Part shown: positions 18,050 to 26,981 of the stretch, piece after piece
Position numbering within the stretch: position 1 is the stretch's first letter
Layout: each line of letters opens with the position of its first letter
NCBI GenBank assembly: GCA_040384665.1
Contig: JAZKIY010000003.1
Location: forward strand, 1-64,000
Length of the DNA: 64,000 nt
Reading direction: 5' to 3'
From: PCRC01 sp040384665
GTDB taxonomy: Bacteria > Pseudomonadota > Gammaproteobacteria > Burkholderiales > Burkholderiaceae_C
Notes under the pieces: generated by a model
What the model was told of the DNA's origin: nothing
The model's input: only the letters and a program-made list of their open reading frames with translations
Database searches by the model: none
Program-made: the position numbers and the translations under genes

Positions 18050-19043
18050 CGCCACTGCCTCCCAGAACGATTTGACCTTCTTCGCTCAACCGACGCACCA
18101 GCTTCAGGATTTCCTTTTGCTGGGCTTCAACCTCGGACAGCCGGACCGGGCCACGGCTCTCCAGGTCTTCCTTGACGGTTTCGGCGGCCCGTGCGCTCAT
18201 GTTGCTGAAAATCTTCTGGCGCATCTCGGGCTCTGCGCCTTTCAGGGCCACCACGAGCGATTCGCCTGGCACTTCGCGCAGCATCAGCTGGATGGCCTTG
18301 TTGTCGAGCTTCAGCAGGTCGTCGAAGGTGAACATCTGGTCTTCGATCTTCTGTGCCAGATCGCTATCCAGGTCTCGGATGGATTCCAGCACCGCGCCCT
18401 CGGCACTGGCGCCCAGAAAGTTCAGCATTTCTGCGGCTGTTTTTGGACCGCCGAGTGCGGCCTTGCGAACCCGTTCGCCACCGGCCAGCACTTTGGAGAG
18501 CACGTCGTTGAGTTCCTTCATGGCGTTCGGCTGCATCCCGTCGAGGGTGGCAATCCGCAGCACCACGTCGTTGCGCACGCGGTCGGTGAAGCAGGTCAAC
18601 ACACCGGAGGCATGGTCCCGATCAAGGTGAACCAGGATGGACGCGATGATTTGCGGGTGCTCGTTGCGGATCAGCTCGGCCACCGCGGTGGCGTCCATCC
18701 ATTTGAGGCTTTCGATGCCGCTGACATCCCGGCCTTGCACGATGCGGTCGATCAGCAGGCCAGCCTTGTCGTCGCCGAGGGCCAGTTTCAGCACATTGCT
18801 GACATAGGCATTGCTGTCGTCCACCAGCGACCGTTGCGACTGGACTGTGCCCATGAAGCGGGCCAGTACTTCGTCAAATTGCTGGTCGGCCACCGTGGTG
18901 AGCCGGGCCATTCGCTCGCCCAAGCGTTGTACTTCCTTGGGCGTCAGGTGTTTGAAGACCTCGGCGGCACACTCCTCCCCCAGTGCCATCAACAGGATGG
19001 CGCTCGAATGCAACCCTTCTTCTTCTGTCACTGCGCTTGCCAT
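18033..19043 (-). CDS. fliG: flagellar motor switch protein FliG
   Basis: This 336-residue protein transmits torque from stators to rotor. N-, middle and C-terminal armadillo-type domains are recognisable, with the EHPQ motif in IRNEHPQIIASILVHL and the charged torque helix near DQMFTFDDLLKLDNKAIQLMLREVPGESLVVALKGA. The N-terminus (LLMALGEECAAEVFKHLTPKEVQRLG) binds FliF. It lies 14 bases after fliF and overlaps fliH. Confidence 0.96.
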   Translation of the reverse strand: MASAVTEEEGLHSSAILLMALGEECAAEVFKHLTPKEVQRLGERMARLTTVADQQFDEVLARFMGTVQSQRSLVDDSNAYVSNVLKLALGDDKAGLLIDRIVQGRDVSGIESLKWMDATAVAELIRNEHPQIIASILVHLDRDHASGVLTCFTDRVRNDVVLRIATLDGMQPNAMKELNDVLSKVLAGGERVRKAALGGPKTAAEMLNFLGASAEGAVLESIRDLDSDLAQKIEDQMFTFDDLLKLDNKAIQLMLREVPGESLVVALKGAEPEMRQKIFSNMSARAAETVKEDLESRGPVRLSEVEAQQKEILKLVRRLSEEGQIVLGGSGDESFV

Positions 19044-19057
19044 GGCACTTCCTTGTT

Positions 19058-20797
19058 TCAGGTGGGTTGGTTGACCCAGTTGCGGACCACGTTGGCCACC
19101 GTCCCTGGGTTTTGTTTGGCCAGTTGGCGAATGTCTTCCAGTTGCGCTTGCTGCAGAGACGGTTGGCTTCCCAGCAAGGCGACCGGTGGGCTCGCCTGCG
19201 GGGAGGGTAGGCTGAGCGGGTCCTGCACCGTGGTTTCCAGGGTATGCAGCGGTGATGGATTTCGACCGAGCTTGAGCGCGGGGCGTACCAGACCAAGAAT
19301 GATGATCAGCGCCAACAGGGGCAACGCAATCCAGCCACCCAGGTTGCGCGCCAGGTCCAGGATTTCAGGGCGCTGCCACATCGGCAGCTCGGCCGCTGGG
19401 GGGGGGGGCGCTGCGACCGAGAAGGGGGCATTGGCCACACTGAGGCTGTCGCCGCGTTCCTTGTTGTAGCCAATGGCTTCTCGCACCAGGCCGGTGATCT
19501 GTTCGATCTGTGCGGCGGTCAGGGCGGTGGTGGTGGCCTTGCCATCGCTGGCGGTGACAGTCGCGTGGTTGAGCACCACCGCGGCGCTCAGTCGCTTGAC
19601 AACGCCCGTCGCGCTGCGGACGACCCGAACGGTCTTGTCTACTTCGTAGTTGGTGACGGCATCGCGTTTCACCCCGCCAGCCGCCAACGCGGTGCCACCA
19701 GCGGTGAGTGCCGGGGCTGGGCCATTGACCGGGGAAGCCGCCGTGGCAGGTGGCTGGTTGGACAGCACCCCGGCCACACCTGTGGCGTTCGCATTGGCCT
19801 GTGCTGCGCCGCCAGCGCCCCCGGGTGCCTCGGACAGCTGTTGGCTGCGGATCGCGGCCGGTGCGCTGCCCTGGTTGGGGGTGTAGATCTCGGCGGTCGA
19901 CTCGGACTGGGTGAAGTCAATGTCTGCTGCGATCTGGGTCTTGACGTTGCCCACGCCCACAATCGGCTCGACGATGGCCAGCACCCGGGCGGCCAGGCCT
20001 TGCTCCAGCTGGCGCACATGCAGCAACTGTGCGCTGTCCAGTCCGTTTGGTGCAGCGCCCGCGTTTTGTGACAGCAAATTGCCGTGCTGGTCCACCACGC
20101 TGACCGTGTCCGGGTTGAGTTCGGGCACGCTGGAGGCCACCAGGTGGACGATGCCTGCAATCTGCCCGCGTTCCAATGTTCTGCCGCCATGTAATGTGAG
20201 CAGCACCGATGCCGACGGTTTTTGCTGTTCACGGAGGAAGGCCGTTTGCTGGGGCAGGGCGAGGTGGATGCGAGCCGACTGCACCGCCGACAGCGCCATG
20301 ATGGAACGGGCCAGTTCACCTTCCAGCCCGCGCTGGAAGTTCAACCGCTCCTGAAACTGTGTGACGCCAAAGCGCTGGGTTTCCATCAACTCAAAGCCCA
20401 CCGCACCACCTTTGGGCAACCCTTGGGAGGCCAGCTTCAGCCGGGCCTCGTGCACCTGCGAGGCCGGCACCATCACAGCGCCGCCACCTTCGCTGAAGCG
20501 GTGCTGTACGTTGAGCTGGCTCAAGGCCGCGATCACCGCGCCGCCGTCCTTGTCACTGAGGTTGGCAAACAGCACGCGCCATTCGGGCTGCTGGCTGCGG
20601 AGCATGGCGGTGGCAGCCACCGCTGCCAGCAGCACCACCGCCAGTCCCGCCATCAGTTTGGCGCGTCCAGGCAGGTTGCCCAGGGAACCCACAAGGCCTG
20701 TGGGTGGCTGCGGTCCGCGTGCCGGATTGGCAACTGAGGGAAGTGTGGTGTCCATGGGCGGCGGTGAAAGGGGTGACGGGCCATTGTCTGCCTGCAC
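19058..20797 (-). CDS. fliF: flagellar MS-ring protein FliF
   Basis: This 579-residue protein forms the MS ring. TM1 is about 47-66, followed by the ring-building motifs (WRVLFANLSDKDGGAVIAAL, ARIHLALPQQ) and a low-complexity periplasmic section at about 335-375. TM2 (WIALPLLALIIILGLV) is near 485-505 and the C-terminal FliG-binding helix ends the protein. GTG 20797 is preferred because GGGA lies seven bases upstream; ATG 20755 is the alternative. Residues 464-467 (four Pro) are encoded by a run of 11 C on the coding strand (19398-19408), a slippage-prone tract just before TM2. Confidence 0.95.
   Translation of the reverse strand: MQADNGPSPLSPPPMDTTLPSVANPARGPQPPTGLVGSLGNLPGRAKLMAGLAVVLLAAVAATAMLRSQQPEWRVLFANLSDKDGGAVIAALSQLNVQHRFSEGGGAVMVPASQVHEARLKLASQGLPKGGAVGFELMETQRFGVTQFQERLNFQRGLEGELARSIMALSAVQSARIHLALPQQTAFLREQQKPSASVLLTLHGGRTLERGQIAGIVHLVASSVPELNPDTVSVVDQHGNLLSQNAGAAPNGLDSAQLLHVRQLEQGLAARVLAIVEPIVGVGNVKTQIAADIDFTQSESTAEIYTPNQGSAPAAIRSQQLSEAPGGAGGAAQANANATGVAGVLSNQPPATAASPVNGPAPALTAGGTALAAGGVKRDAVTNYEVDKTVRVVRSATGVVKRLSAAVVLNHATVTASDGKATTTALTAAQIEQITGLVREAIGYNKERGDSLSVANAPFSVAAPPPPAAELPMWQRPEILDLARNLGGWIALPLLALIIILGLVRPALKLGRNPSPLHTLETTVQDPLSLPSPQASPPVALLGSQPSLQQAQLEDIRQLAKQNPGTVANVVRNWVNQPT
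19398..19408. repeat. 11-base homopolymer (G on +, C on coding strand) inside fliF
   Basis: Eleven consecutive G on the plus strand read as 11 C in fliF, encoding P464-P467. It is the longest G/C run I found in the window; the next are nine C in the second cheW (53465-53473) and seven G in the receptor gene at 6965-6971. Gain or loss of one base would remove TM2 and the FliG-binding end of FliF. Confidence 0.95.
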
Positions 20798-20869
20798 CCG
20801 TGTTTCCCGAAGCCGGATATGCGGGGGTTTGGCCGTGCTATTCCAACGAGAGCGCTGCGCTGTGACTTC

Positions 20870-20875
20870 TATACT
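20870..20875 (+). promoter_or_regulatory. possible -10 element of fliE
   Basis: TATACT lies 24 bases before the fliE ATG in the 101-base gap between divergent fliF and fliE. No good -35 stands 17 bases upstream, which would fit an activator-dependent early flagellar promoter. This is a weak call. Confidence 0.3.
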
Positions 20876-20898
20876 GGCCAGACACCACAGGCACTCCC

Positions 20899-21219
20899 AT
20901 GGACATCAAAACCTCATCTCCGATGGTCGCCACGCGGCTGATTGATGCGGCGGGCAACCGCTTGTCGGCGCCCCGTGCGCCAACCAAGTCGGTGGAATCG
21001 TCGTTCGCCGGGGCCATGGACCAGGCTTTGCGCTCGGTCAGCAGCCAGCAAAACGACGCCAGCCGCATGGCCAGTCAATTTCAGGCCGACCCCGCCAGCC
21101 AGAGCCTGGAGCAAACCATGGTGTCCATGCAAAAGGCGCAGATCGGTTTTCAGTCGACGCTCCACGTCCGCAACCGGCTGGTGTCTGCTTACAGCGACAT
21201 CATGAACATGCAGGTGTGA
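20899..21219 (+). CDS. fliE: flagellar hook-basal body complex protein FliE
   Basis: This 106-residue protein is the MS-ring to rod adaptor and the first rod protein exported. The conserved C-terminal half reads SLEQTMVSMQKAQIGFQSTLHVRNRLVSAYSDIMNMQV, the hallmark of FliE. It is divergent from fliF, as in many proteobacteria, and converges with fliT seventeen bases beyond its stop. Confidence 0.96.
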   Translation: MDIKTSSPMVATRLIDAAGNRLSAPRAPTKSVESSFAGAMDQALRSVSSQQNDASRMASQFQADPASQSLEQTMVSMQKAQIGFQSTLHVRNRLVSAYSDIMNMQV

Positions 21220-21236
21220 GCGCTTGCCGCGCCGGT

Positions 21237-21563
21237 TCAGTGCAACAGGTTGCTGACAGGGGCGCTAGACAGGTACACCGGGTCAAACCGCAGGGGTGGC
21301 TCCTGGCAGATGCGGCAAATCTCGAGGTCGTTTTCCATGATGGTCTGCAAGATGCGGGTGCGTTGTCGCTGTTGTGACTCTGTCAGTGCCACGCCCTCTC
21401 CCATGCCCCGCAAACGGACGATCACCACCGCGCAGGCCGCTTCCAGGCGTGTCACGTTGTCCCACTGGCCTGCATGCGCAGCCAGCAGCATCTCTTCGCT
21501 GGCAAATTCCAGCGCGGCGTAGTGGTTGAGCAGCAATGCTGCCGAGGGTGTTTTTTCGCTCAT
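21237..21563 (-). CDS. fliT: FliT-like flagellar export chaperone
   Basis: From the ATG at 21561-21563 the product has 108 residues and is mostly helical (LLNHYAALEFASEEMLLAAHAGQWDNVTRLEAACAV). FliT keeps FliD export-competent and, in enterics, inhibits FlhDC. Sequence similarity in this family is weak; the assignment rests on size, helical content, the W-D-x-x-x-x-L-E segment and position after fliS. The frame is open upstream inside fliS but that part has no family features. Confidence 0.8.
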   Translation of the reverse strand: MSEKTPSAALLLNHYAALEFASEEMLLAAHAGQWDNVTRLEAACAVVIVRLRGMGEGVALTESQQRQRTRILQTIMENDLEICRICQEPPLRFDPVYLSSAPVSNLLH

Positions 21564-21573
21564 GGTGTTGGGC

Positions 21574-21993
21574 TCAGGCTTGCAGGCGGGTCGGTGGCGC
21601 ACCTGCTGGTGCAATTGCAATCCAGGCGTCGCGGAGTTCAGCCAGCAGCTGGCCGGCTTCTTCCAGAGGGGCTTCCGTGTTGCGCACATTGGCTTCCAGC
21701 AGCCGGCCAACGATGTGGTCGTACAAGGCGTGCAGATTGGCCGCGAGGCCGTTGTCGGCATCTGACTGCAACGACGCCTTGAGGCCTTCGTCCACGATCC
21801 GCATGGCCTTGCTGATGGACATCAGCTTGGTGGGGGTGTCTGCGCTGGCGATGGCGTGCCGTGCCTGCATGACAGCGGCAATGGCGCCGTCAAACAGCAG
21901 CGTCACCAGACCGTGGGGGTCGGCCTGGGACACGGCGGTGAGCGTGTCCACACGGCGGTACTGGTCGATGGGGGTGATGACGGTGGCAAACAT
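21574..21993 (-). CDS. fliS: flagellin export chaperone FliS
   Basis: This 139-residue four-helix protein binds the flagellin C-terminus and prevents premature polymerisation. Landmarks are YRRVDTLTAVSQADPHGLVTLLFDGAI and DNGLAANLHALYDHIVGRLLEANV (the LYDY-like helix). I chose the ATG at 21991-21993; an in-frame TTG at 22011 would add six residues. It lies downstream of fliD and ten bases before fliT. Confidence 0.94.
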   Translation of the reverse strand: MFATVITPIDQYRRVDTLTAVSQADPHGLVTLLFDGAIAAVMQARHAIASADTPTKLMSISKAMRIVDEGLKASLQSDADNGLAANLHALYDHIVGRLLEANVRNTEAPLEEAGQLLAELRDAWIAIAPAGAPPTRLQA

Positions 21994-22059
21994 GGCGTTG
22001 TCTTGTCTCAAGTGTTCCCAGTATTTATCGACGGCAATCGCATTCGATGTAGGGCTGGC

Positions 22060-23487
22060 TTAACTGCTGCTGAGCTGGTCGAGCGAACTCAGGCTGCCCT
22101 TGAGGCGTGACATCTCGGTGTCGAGCCGCTGGTACTGGGCGCGCAGGCGCGCCTCGGTGCGTGCAATGCGGTCTTCTTCAACCGTCTGACGTTTGTCGTT
22201 CGCCGTCTGGCGGCGTTGCAGGCCTTCGGTCCGGCTGGCCAGAGAGCCCGTGTCCCCGGTCAGGGCCTGGGCCCAGTCTTTCAGGCGCAGGCCAAAGCCA
22301 TGCGCCTGGCTGTCGGTGGTGCTTTTGGGGCTGGCAAACAGGGCGGCCAGTTGCGCCGGCGATTCCAGCAGCGTGGCAAACCGGTCTTCTTTGATCAAAA
22401 GTGAGCCGTCGCGCTGGACTTCAATGCCCGCCGCAGACAGCGAGTTGGCGCCAGACAAACCACTGACACCGCCGCGCAGGATCTCGCGCATGGCGTTGGT
22501 GACGCCCACGGCGGTCGAGTCCGCCTGCAGGGTGCCCCGTGTCTTGCCCGACGGGTCGGCCTGGGTCTGGCTGCGTGCGAGCTTGTTCAGGTCGTTGTAG
22601 GCTTTGACGAAATCGTTGATGTTTTTGCGAACCGCGACCGGGTCGGCCGTGATGGTCACGCTGACGGGCGCGGTGGTCACCTTTTTCAGTGACAGGCTGA
22701 TGCCTTCCAGCACCTCGGCAGGGGAGTTGGTGGCGCTGGTCAGGTCAATGCCGTCCAGCTTGTAAAGCGCGTTTTGCGCGGTCTGGGTCTGTGCCATGTT
22801 GCGGCCATTGCCCACTGTGCCGCCCGGCGTCCAGGCCAAGGCAGACAAACCAGCCGCATCCGAGTTGTTGGTGTCGCTGTCGGTGACGCTGATGTCGAAG
22901 GCGCTTTCTGCGCCGTCTTGCCCACGCAAGACCAATTTCGAAACGCCGCCGCTCGACACAATGCTGGCAGAAAGGCCGCTGTCGGCGGCGTTGATCGCGT
23001 CGCGGACACCCGCGAGGGTTTGTGCGCCGGTGCCAATGACAACCGACGTGGGTGAGCTGCCCGGCTTCGGCGTGAACACGCCGGAGACGATGCTGCCCTG
23101 TTGTATGTGCAGGGTCCCTGTGCCTACCACCGCGGTGGATGCGGCAAAGCTGCCGCTGACCAGGGTCTGCGATTGGGCCAACTGCTGTACTTCCAGGCTG
23201 TGCCGGCCAGCCACGGCCTTGGCCGAACCGGTGGCGGTCACACTGGCCGAGTCGCTGCTGTCAACCCGAACCGGGTTCCAGTTGGCCTTGTCAGCGAGCC
23301 GGGTGGCCACGTCGCCCAGCGCCGCAATCTGCCCTTTGAGGGCGCCGAAAGCGGACAGCTGGGTCTGAACCGTGGCCGATTGTTGCTGCAGCAACGTGAG
23401 GGGGCGCCGCTCCAGCGTCATCAACGACGTGATGATGGTGCTGACGTCGAGGCCGCTGCCGACCCCGGTGCTGGTGATGGTGGCCAT
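22060..23487 (-). CDS. fliD: flagellar filament cap protein FliD
   Basis: This 475-residue hook-associated protein 2 caps the filament. The N-terminal D0 part begins ITSTGVGSGLDVSTIITSLMTLERRPL, a strong family signature. The middle carries the cap domains, and the C-terminal coiled coil has RTEARLRAQYQRLDTEMSRLKGSLSSLDQL. The ATG follows GAGGAG and lies 25 bases after fliC with no terminator between, so readthrough from fliC is likely. Confidence 0.95.
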   Translation of the reverse strand: MATITSTGVGSGLDVSTIITSLMTLERRPLTLLQQQSATVQTQLSAFGALKGQIAALGDVATRLADKANWNPVRVDSSDSASVTATGSAKAVAGRHSLEVQQLAQSQTLVSGSFAASTAVVGTGTLHIQQGSIVSGVFTPKPGSSPTSVVIGTGAQTLAGVRDAINAADSGLSASIVSSGGVSKLVLRGQDGAESAFDISVTDSDTNNSDAAGLSALAWTPGGTVGNGRNMAQTQTAQNALYKLDGIDLTSATNSPAEVLEGISLSLKKVTTAPVSVTITADPVAVRKNINDFVKAYNDLNKLARSQTQADPSGKTRGTLQADSTAVGVTNAMREILRGGVSGLSGANSLSAAGIEVQRDGSLLIKEDRFATLLESPAQLAALFASPKSTTDSQAHGFGLRLKDWAQALTGDTGSLASRTEGLQRRQTANDKRQTVEEDRIARTEARLRAQYQRLDTEMSRLKGSLSSLDQLSSS

Positions 23488-23512
23488 CGCGGCGACTCCT
23501 CAGTTCAAACGC

Positions 23513-24646
23513 TCAACGCAGCAGGGACAGCACTTGTTGTGGCAGCTGGTTGGCTTGCGACAACATGGCCGTACCCGCTTGCTGCAGGATCTGGGCACGC
23601 GTCAGGCTGGCGGTTTCAGACGCGAAGTCGGTGTCCATGATGCGCGAGCGGGCGGCCGTGGTGTTCTCCGAATTGATCTGGATGTTGGCAATCGCGTTGT
23701 CGAAGCGGCTCTGCACAGCACCCAGACCGGCGCGGGCGGTGCTGATCTGCTTTTGTGCGGCATCCGCCTGCTGGATTGCCAGCTGAGCGCCACCGTAGGA
23801 GCTGATGTCCAGCGACGCCATGTTGGCACTGGCAGCGGCCGTGGCCGAGTCGGCGGCAACAAAGCCGACCGAGGCACCTGCGGCTCCGGTCAAGGTGATG
23901 GTGCTGGCCGATGTCAGCGCAATCACGTTGTTCTGGCTGTCAAAGAAGGCGCCCACACCGGTGGTGCTGGAAATGCGGTTGATGGCGTCAACCACCTGCG
24001 CCTGGCGCTCCTGGGTGGTGCCGGCGGCCGACAACACACCGATGTCGGTGCCGTTGATGGTCAGGTCGCCCAGCGAGGTGGCCGTCAGTGTGGTGATGGC
24101 TGTGGAGCTTTGGGTCGAGGCGCGGTTGACCACGCCCATGCCAGCCAGTTGCGCGTTGGTGATGCTGGCCACGGTGATGGATTCACCGGCATTGGAGCCG
24201 ACCTGGAACTTGGCCGACGTGAAGCTGCCGTCCAGCAGCTTGGTGCCGTTGAAGTTGGTGGTGGTGGCCACGCGGTCGATTTCTTCTTTCAGCTGGGAGA
24301 CTTCAGATTGCAGCGAGGCGCGGTCGTCGGCGCTGTTGGTGGCGTTGGACGACTGGACGGCCAGTTCGCGGATGCGCTGCACCATGTCACCGATCTTGCC
24401 GAGCGAGCCTTCAGCGGTCTGTGCCAGCGAGACACCGTCGTTGGCATTGCGGGCAGCCACGTTCAGACCACGCACCTGGGCGTTCATGCGCTCGGCAATG
24501 GCCAGGCCAGCGGCGTCGTCCCGTGCACTGTTGACGCGCATGCCGGTCGACAAACGCTGGATCGAGGTGGCCAGTGCCGACTGCGAGGAGTTGAGGTTGC
24601 GCTGCGTGTTCAACGAAGCGAGGTTGGTATTGATAACTGATGGCAT
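23513..24646 (-). CDS. fliC: flagellin
   Basis: This 377-residue filament subunit has conserved D0/D1 ends (INTNLASLNTQRNLNSSQSALATSIQRLSTGMRVN and, at the C-terminus, RAQILQQAGTAMLSQANQLPQQVLSLLR) around a short variable centre (about 170-285) rich in Ser, Thr and Ala. It is the only flagellin gene in the window. A Shine-Dalgarno AGGGA precedes the ATG. Transcription probably starts at the sigma-28 match at 24742-24769, leaving a leader of about 90 bases with two small hairpins. Confidence 0.97.
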   Translation of the reverse strand: MPSVINTNLASLNTQRNLNSSQSALATSIQRLSTGMRVNSARDDAAGLAIAERMNAQVRGLNVAARNANDGVSLAQTAEGSLGKIGDMVQRIRELAVQSSNATNSADDRASLQSEVSQLKEEIDRVATTTNFNGTKLLDGSFTSAKFQVGSNAGESITVASITNAQLAGMGVVNRASTQSSTAITTLTATSLGDLTINGTDIGVLSAAGTTQERQAQVVDAINRISSTTGVGAFFDSQNNVIALTSASTITLTGAAGASVGFVAADSATAAASANMASLDISSYGGAQLAIQQADAAQKQISTARAGLGAVQSRFDNAIANIQINSENTTAARSRIMDTDFASETASLTRAQILQQAGTAMLSQANQLPQQVLSLLR

Positions 24647-24694
24647 GACAATGGTTCCCTATAAATCAGACCTCATCAGAGGCCTTGGTGATAA

Positions 24695-24716
24695 CACCGC
24701 AAGTTGTCTTGCGGCT
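24695..24716 (-). promoter_or_regulatory. hairpin in the fliC leader
   Basis: A perfect seven-base inverted repeat (24697-24703 with 24708-24714, loop of four) lies in the predicted fliC 5' leader. A second, four-base stem (CCTC/GAGG, 24671-24682) sits closer to the ribosome site AGGGA, which also fits the loose CsrA motif ANGGA. A post-transcriptional role is inference only. Confidence 0.35.
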
Positions 24717-24741
24717 CTGCGGGTAATGCCCGTACCAATCC

Positions 24742-24769
24742 TTATCGGGTGGGTCTCCCGGCAGCTTTA
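24742..24769 (-). promoter_or_regulatory. sigma-28 promoter of fliC
   Basis: Read on the minus strand, TAAA (24769-24766) is followed after 16 bases by CCCGATAA (24749-24742). The -35 is perfect and the -10 differs at one position; spacing is one base longer than the usual 15. In the 445-base gap between fliC and motA the remaining sequence (about 24770-25017) shows no gene I can support. Confidence 0.75.
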
Positions 24770-25017
24770 GGGTGGCTTTTCAAACGAAGCGCCTGCGAGT
24801 CTTGTCCACGTCTTTTGCCCGCCACGTCCGGTCGGTTTTCTGGCGCAGGGGCGCTTGCATTTGCATGCTTTTGGGCTAGCAGGTCGCGTTCTTTCTCCTT
24901 GTGCGAATTCAAAAGTAGTCAGTGGCCAAGGGGGCTGAAAAATTTCATGTCCGGGGCAGATTTACATGTCTATTGACAAGGCGTATTCCACACGGGTACC
25001 AGCCTGTTCAGGTTCTA

Positions 25018-25044
25018 TCAAGTGTGTGGATTCGTTGCCGTAAA
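25018..25044 (+). promoter_or_regulatory. sigma-28 promoter of motA
   Basis: TCAA (25018-25021) and GCCGTAAA (25037-25044) are separated by exactly 15 bases, matching TAAA-N15-GCCGATAA with one mismatch in the -35 and two in the -10. The start point would be near 25052, about 40 bases before motA. Confidence 0.65.
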
Positions 25045-25091
25045 CAAATGCACAGCCCTGAAGCTGTTCACTCAAGGAAAGAAAGCGCCCC

Positions 25092-25967
25092 ATGATCGTC
25101 ATCGTTGGCTACATCCTTGTACTGGCCTGTGTGCTCGGCGGGTACGCCATGGCCGGTGGCTCGTTCGGTGTGTTGCTGCACGCAGCACCCCATGAGCTGT
25201 TCGTCATTCTGGGGGCCGCGCTCGGTGCCTTTCTGGTCAGCAACAACACCAAGACGATCAAGGCCACGGTCCGTTCGCTGCCCAAGCTGCTCAAGGGCTC
25301 TAAATACACCAAGGTGCGCTCAATGGAGCTGATGTCCATGCTCTACGACGTGCTGTCCAAGGCGCGCAAAGAAGGCCTGATGGCCATTGAGCAGGACATC
25401 GACGACCCGGACAAGAGCCCTTTGTTTGCCAAGTACCCCAATATCCAGGCCGACCACCACCTGATGGAGTTCATCACCGACTACCTGCGGATGATGGTCT
25501 CCGGCAACCTGAATGCGCACGAGATCGAGGCGCTGATTGACCACGAAATCGAGACCCACCACCACGAAGCCATGGTGCCCGTCGGGGCGATCCAGGCGGT
25601 GGGCGATGGTTTGCCGGCCTTTGGCATCGTAGCCGCGGTGCTGGGCGTGGTGAAAACCATGGCCTCGGTGGGCGCCTCACCCGCAGTGCTGGGCGCGATG
25701 ATCGCTGGCGCGTTGGTGGGCACCTTCCTCGGCATTTTGCTGGCCTATGGTTTTGTGTCGCCGTTGGCCAACCTGGCCAGCCAGAAGGCCGACGAAGCCA
25801 CCAAGGAGTTGCAGTGCGTCAAGGCCACCTTGCTGGCCAGTGTGCAGGGCTACGCCCCCGCCATCGCGCTGGAATTTGGCCGCAAGGTGCTGTATTCGAC
25901 CGAGCGACCCAGCTTCTCCGAACTGGAAGACCATGTCAAAGGCCGCAAAGCGGCGGTGACCTCCTGA
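25092..25967 (+). CDS. motA: flagellar motor stator protein MotA
   Basis: This 291-residue stator subunit has four transmembrane segments: about 2-20, 33-50, 168-190 and 198-220. A large cytoplasmic loop contains the charged segment that meets FliG (SKYTKVRSMELMSMLYDVLSKARKEG). VGDGLPAFGIVAAVLGVVKTMAS carries the conserved Pro near the ion path. The length and sequence are of the enteric H+-type. AAGGAAAGAAAGCG precedes the ATG. It is followed 15 bases later by motB. Confidence 0.96.
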   Translation: MIVIVGYILVLACVLGGYAMAGGSFGVLLHAAPHELFVILGAALGAFLVSNNTKTIKATVRSLPKLLKGSKYTKVRSMELMSMLYDVLSKARKEGLMAIEQDIDDPDKSPLFAKYPNIQADHHLMEFITDYLRMMVSGNLNAHEIEALIDHEIETHHHEAMVPVGAIQAVGDGLPAFGIVAAVLGVVKTMASVGASPAVLGAMIAGALVGTFLGILLAYGFVSPLANLASQKADEATKELQCVKATLLASVQGYAPAIALEFGRKVLYSTERPSFSELEDHVKGRKAAVTS

Positions 25968-25982
25968 TAAGAAAGCCACAGC

Positions 25983-26948
25983 ATGACCTTGTCCAGCCGA
26001 AAACCCCAAACCATCGTCATCAAACGTGTCAAAAAAGCAGGACATGGCGCGCACCATGGCGGCGCCTGGAAGATTGCTTACGCCGACTTCGTCACCGCCA
26101 TGATGGCTTTCTTTTTGCTGATGTGGCTGCTTGGCTCCACCGCCCAGGGCGACCTGCAGGGGATTGCGTCCTACTTCCAGAGCCCGCTGAAGGTGGCGCT
26201 GGGTGGCGGCACAGGCTCGGGCGACAGCTCCAGCGTGGTCAAGGGCGGTGGCACCGAGCTGACCCGTTCCACCGGCAACGTCCGCAAGGGCGAGATTGAT
26301 GCACCGAAAAAATCCGTCAACCTGCAGGCCCTGCGCAACGAGGTGATGGACAAGGAGGCGGCACGGCTGCGCCAGGCGTCTCGCCTGATCGAGGCGGCCG
26401 TGCAGTCCAACCCCAAACTGGGCGCACTGAAGAACCAGTTGCGCATGGACATCACGCAAGACGGCCTCCGCATCCAGGTGGTGGACGACCAGGGGCGCCC
26501 GATGTTTGACGCTGGCAGTGCCCACGTGAAGGAACACATGCGCGAGTTTTTGCGCAGCATGGGCGCGTTGCTGGACCAGGCGGAAGCCAAGATCGTGCTG
26601 TCGGGCCACACCGACGCCATGCCCTACAGCGGCGGTGAACGGGGCTATTCCAACTGGGAGTTGTCGGCCGACCGGGCCAACGCCTCCCGGCGCGAGCTGC
26701 TGGCCGGTGGCCTGCGCGAAGACCGTGTGCTGCGCGTGCTGGGCATGAGTTCGTCGTCCCTGTTCGACCAGGCCGATCCGAACAACCCGATGAACCGGCG
26801 CATCTCCATCCTGGTGCTGAGCCGGATTGGCGAAGAGCGCTGGACACGCAGCGGCGAGACCCCGATTTCCGAAGCCGAGGCGCTGGAAAAACTGCTGCAG
26901 AAGCAGGGCGCCATTCCCGCACCTGCCCCGGGCAACCCGGAGCGCTGA
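25983..26948 (+). CDS. motB: flagellar motor stator protein MotB
   Basis: This 321-residue protein anchors the stator to peptidoglycan. The single TM helix (about 34-54) begins IAYADFVTAMMAFFLLMWLLG; D35 is the proton-carrying aspartate. A plug/linker precedes the OmpA-like domain (about 165-290) with LSGHTDAMPY, NWELSADRANASRRELL and NRRISILVL. Pairing with a long H+-type MotA suggests a proton motor. Confidence 0.96.
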   Translation: MTLSSRKPQTIVIKRVKKAGHGAHHGGAWKIAYADFVTAMMAFFLLMWLLGSTAQGDLQGIASYFQSPLKVALGGGTGSGDSSSVVKGGGTELTRSTGNVRKGEIDAPKKSVNLQALRNEVMDKEAARLRQASRLIEAAVQSNPKLGALKNQLRMDITQDGLRIQVVDDQGRPMFDAGSAHVKEHMREFLRSMGALLDQAEAKIVLSGHTDAMPYSGGERGYSNWELSADRANASRRELLAGGLREDRVLRVLGMSSSSLFDQADPNNPMNRRISILVLSRIGEERWTRSGETPISEAEALEKLLQKQGAIPAPAPGNPER

Positions 26949-26981
26949 GCTTTTGTTACTTTGAACGACCTGGAGCCCACC

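Noticed and set aside
24704..24976. 90-codon plus-strand frame between fliC and motA
   Set aside because: It covers the fliC promoter on the opposite strand, has no ribosome site and its product (Ser/Arg/Ala/Trp-rich) has no protein-like pattern.
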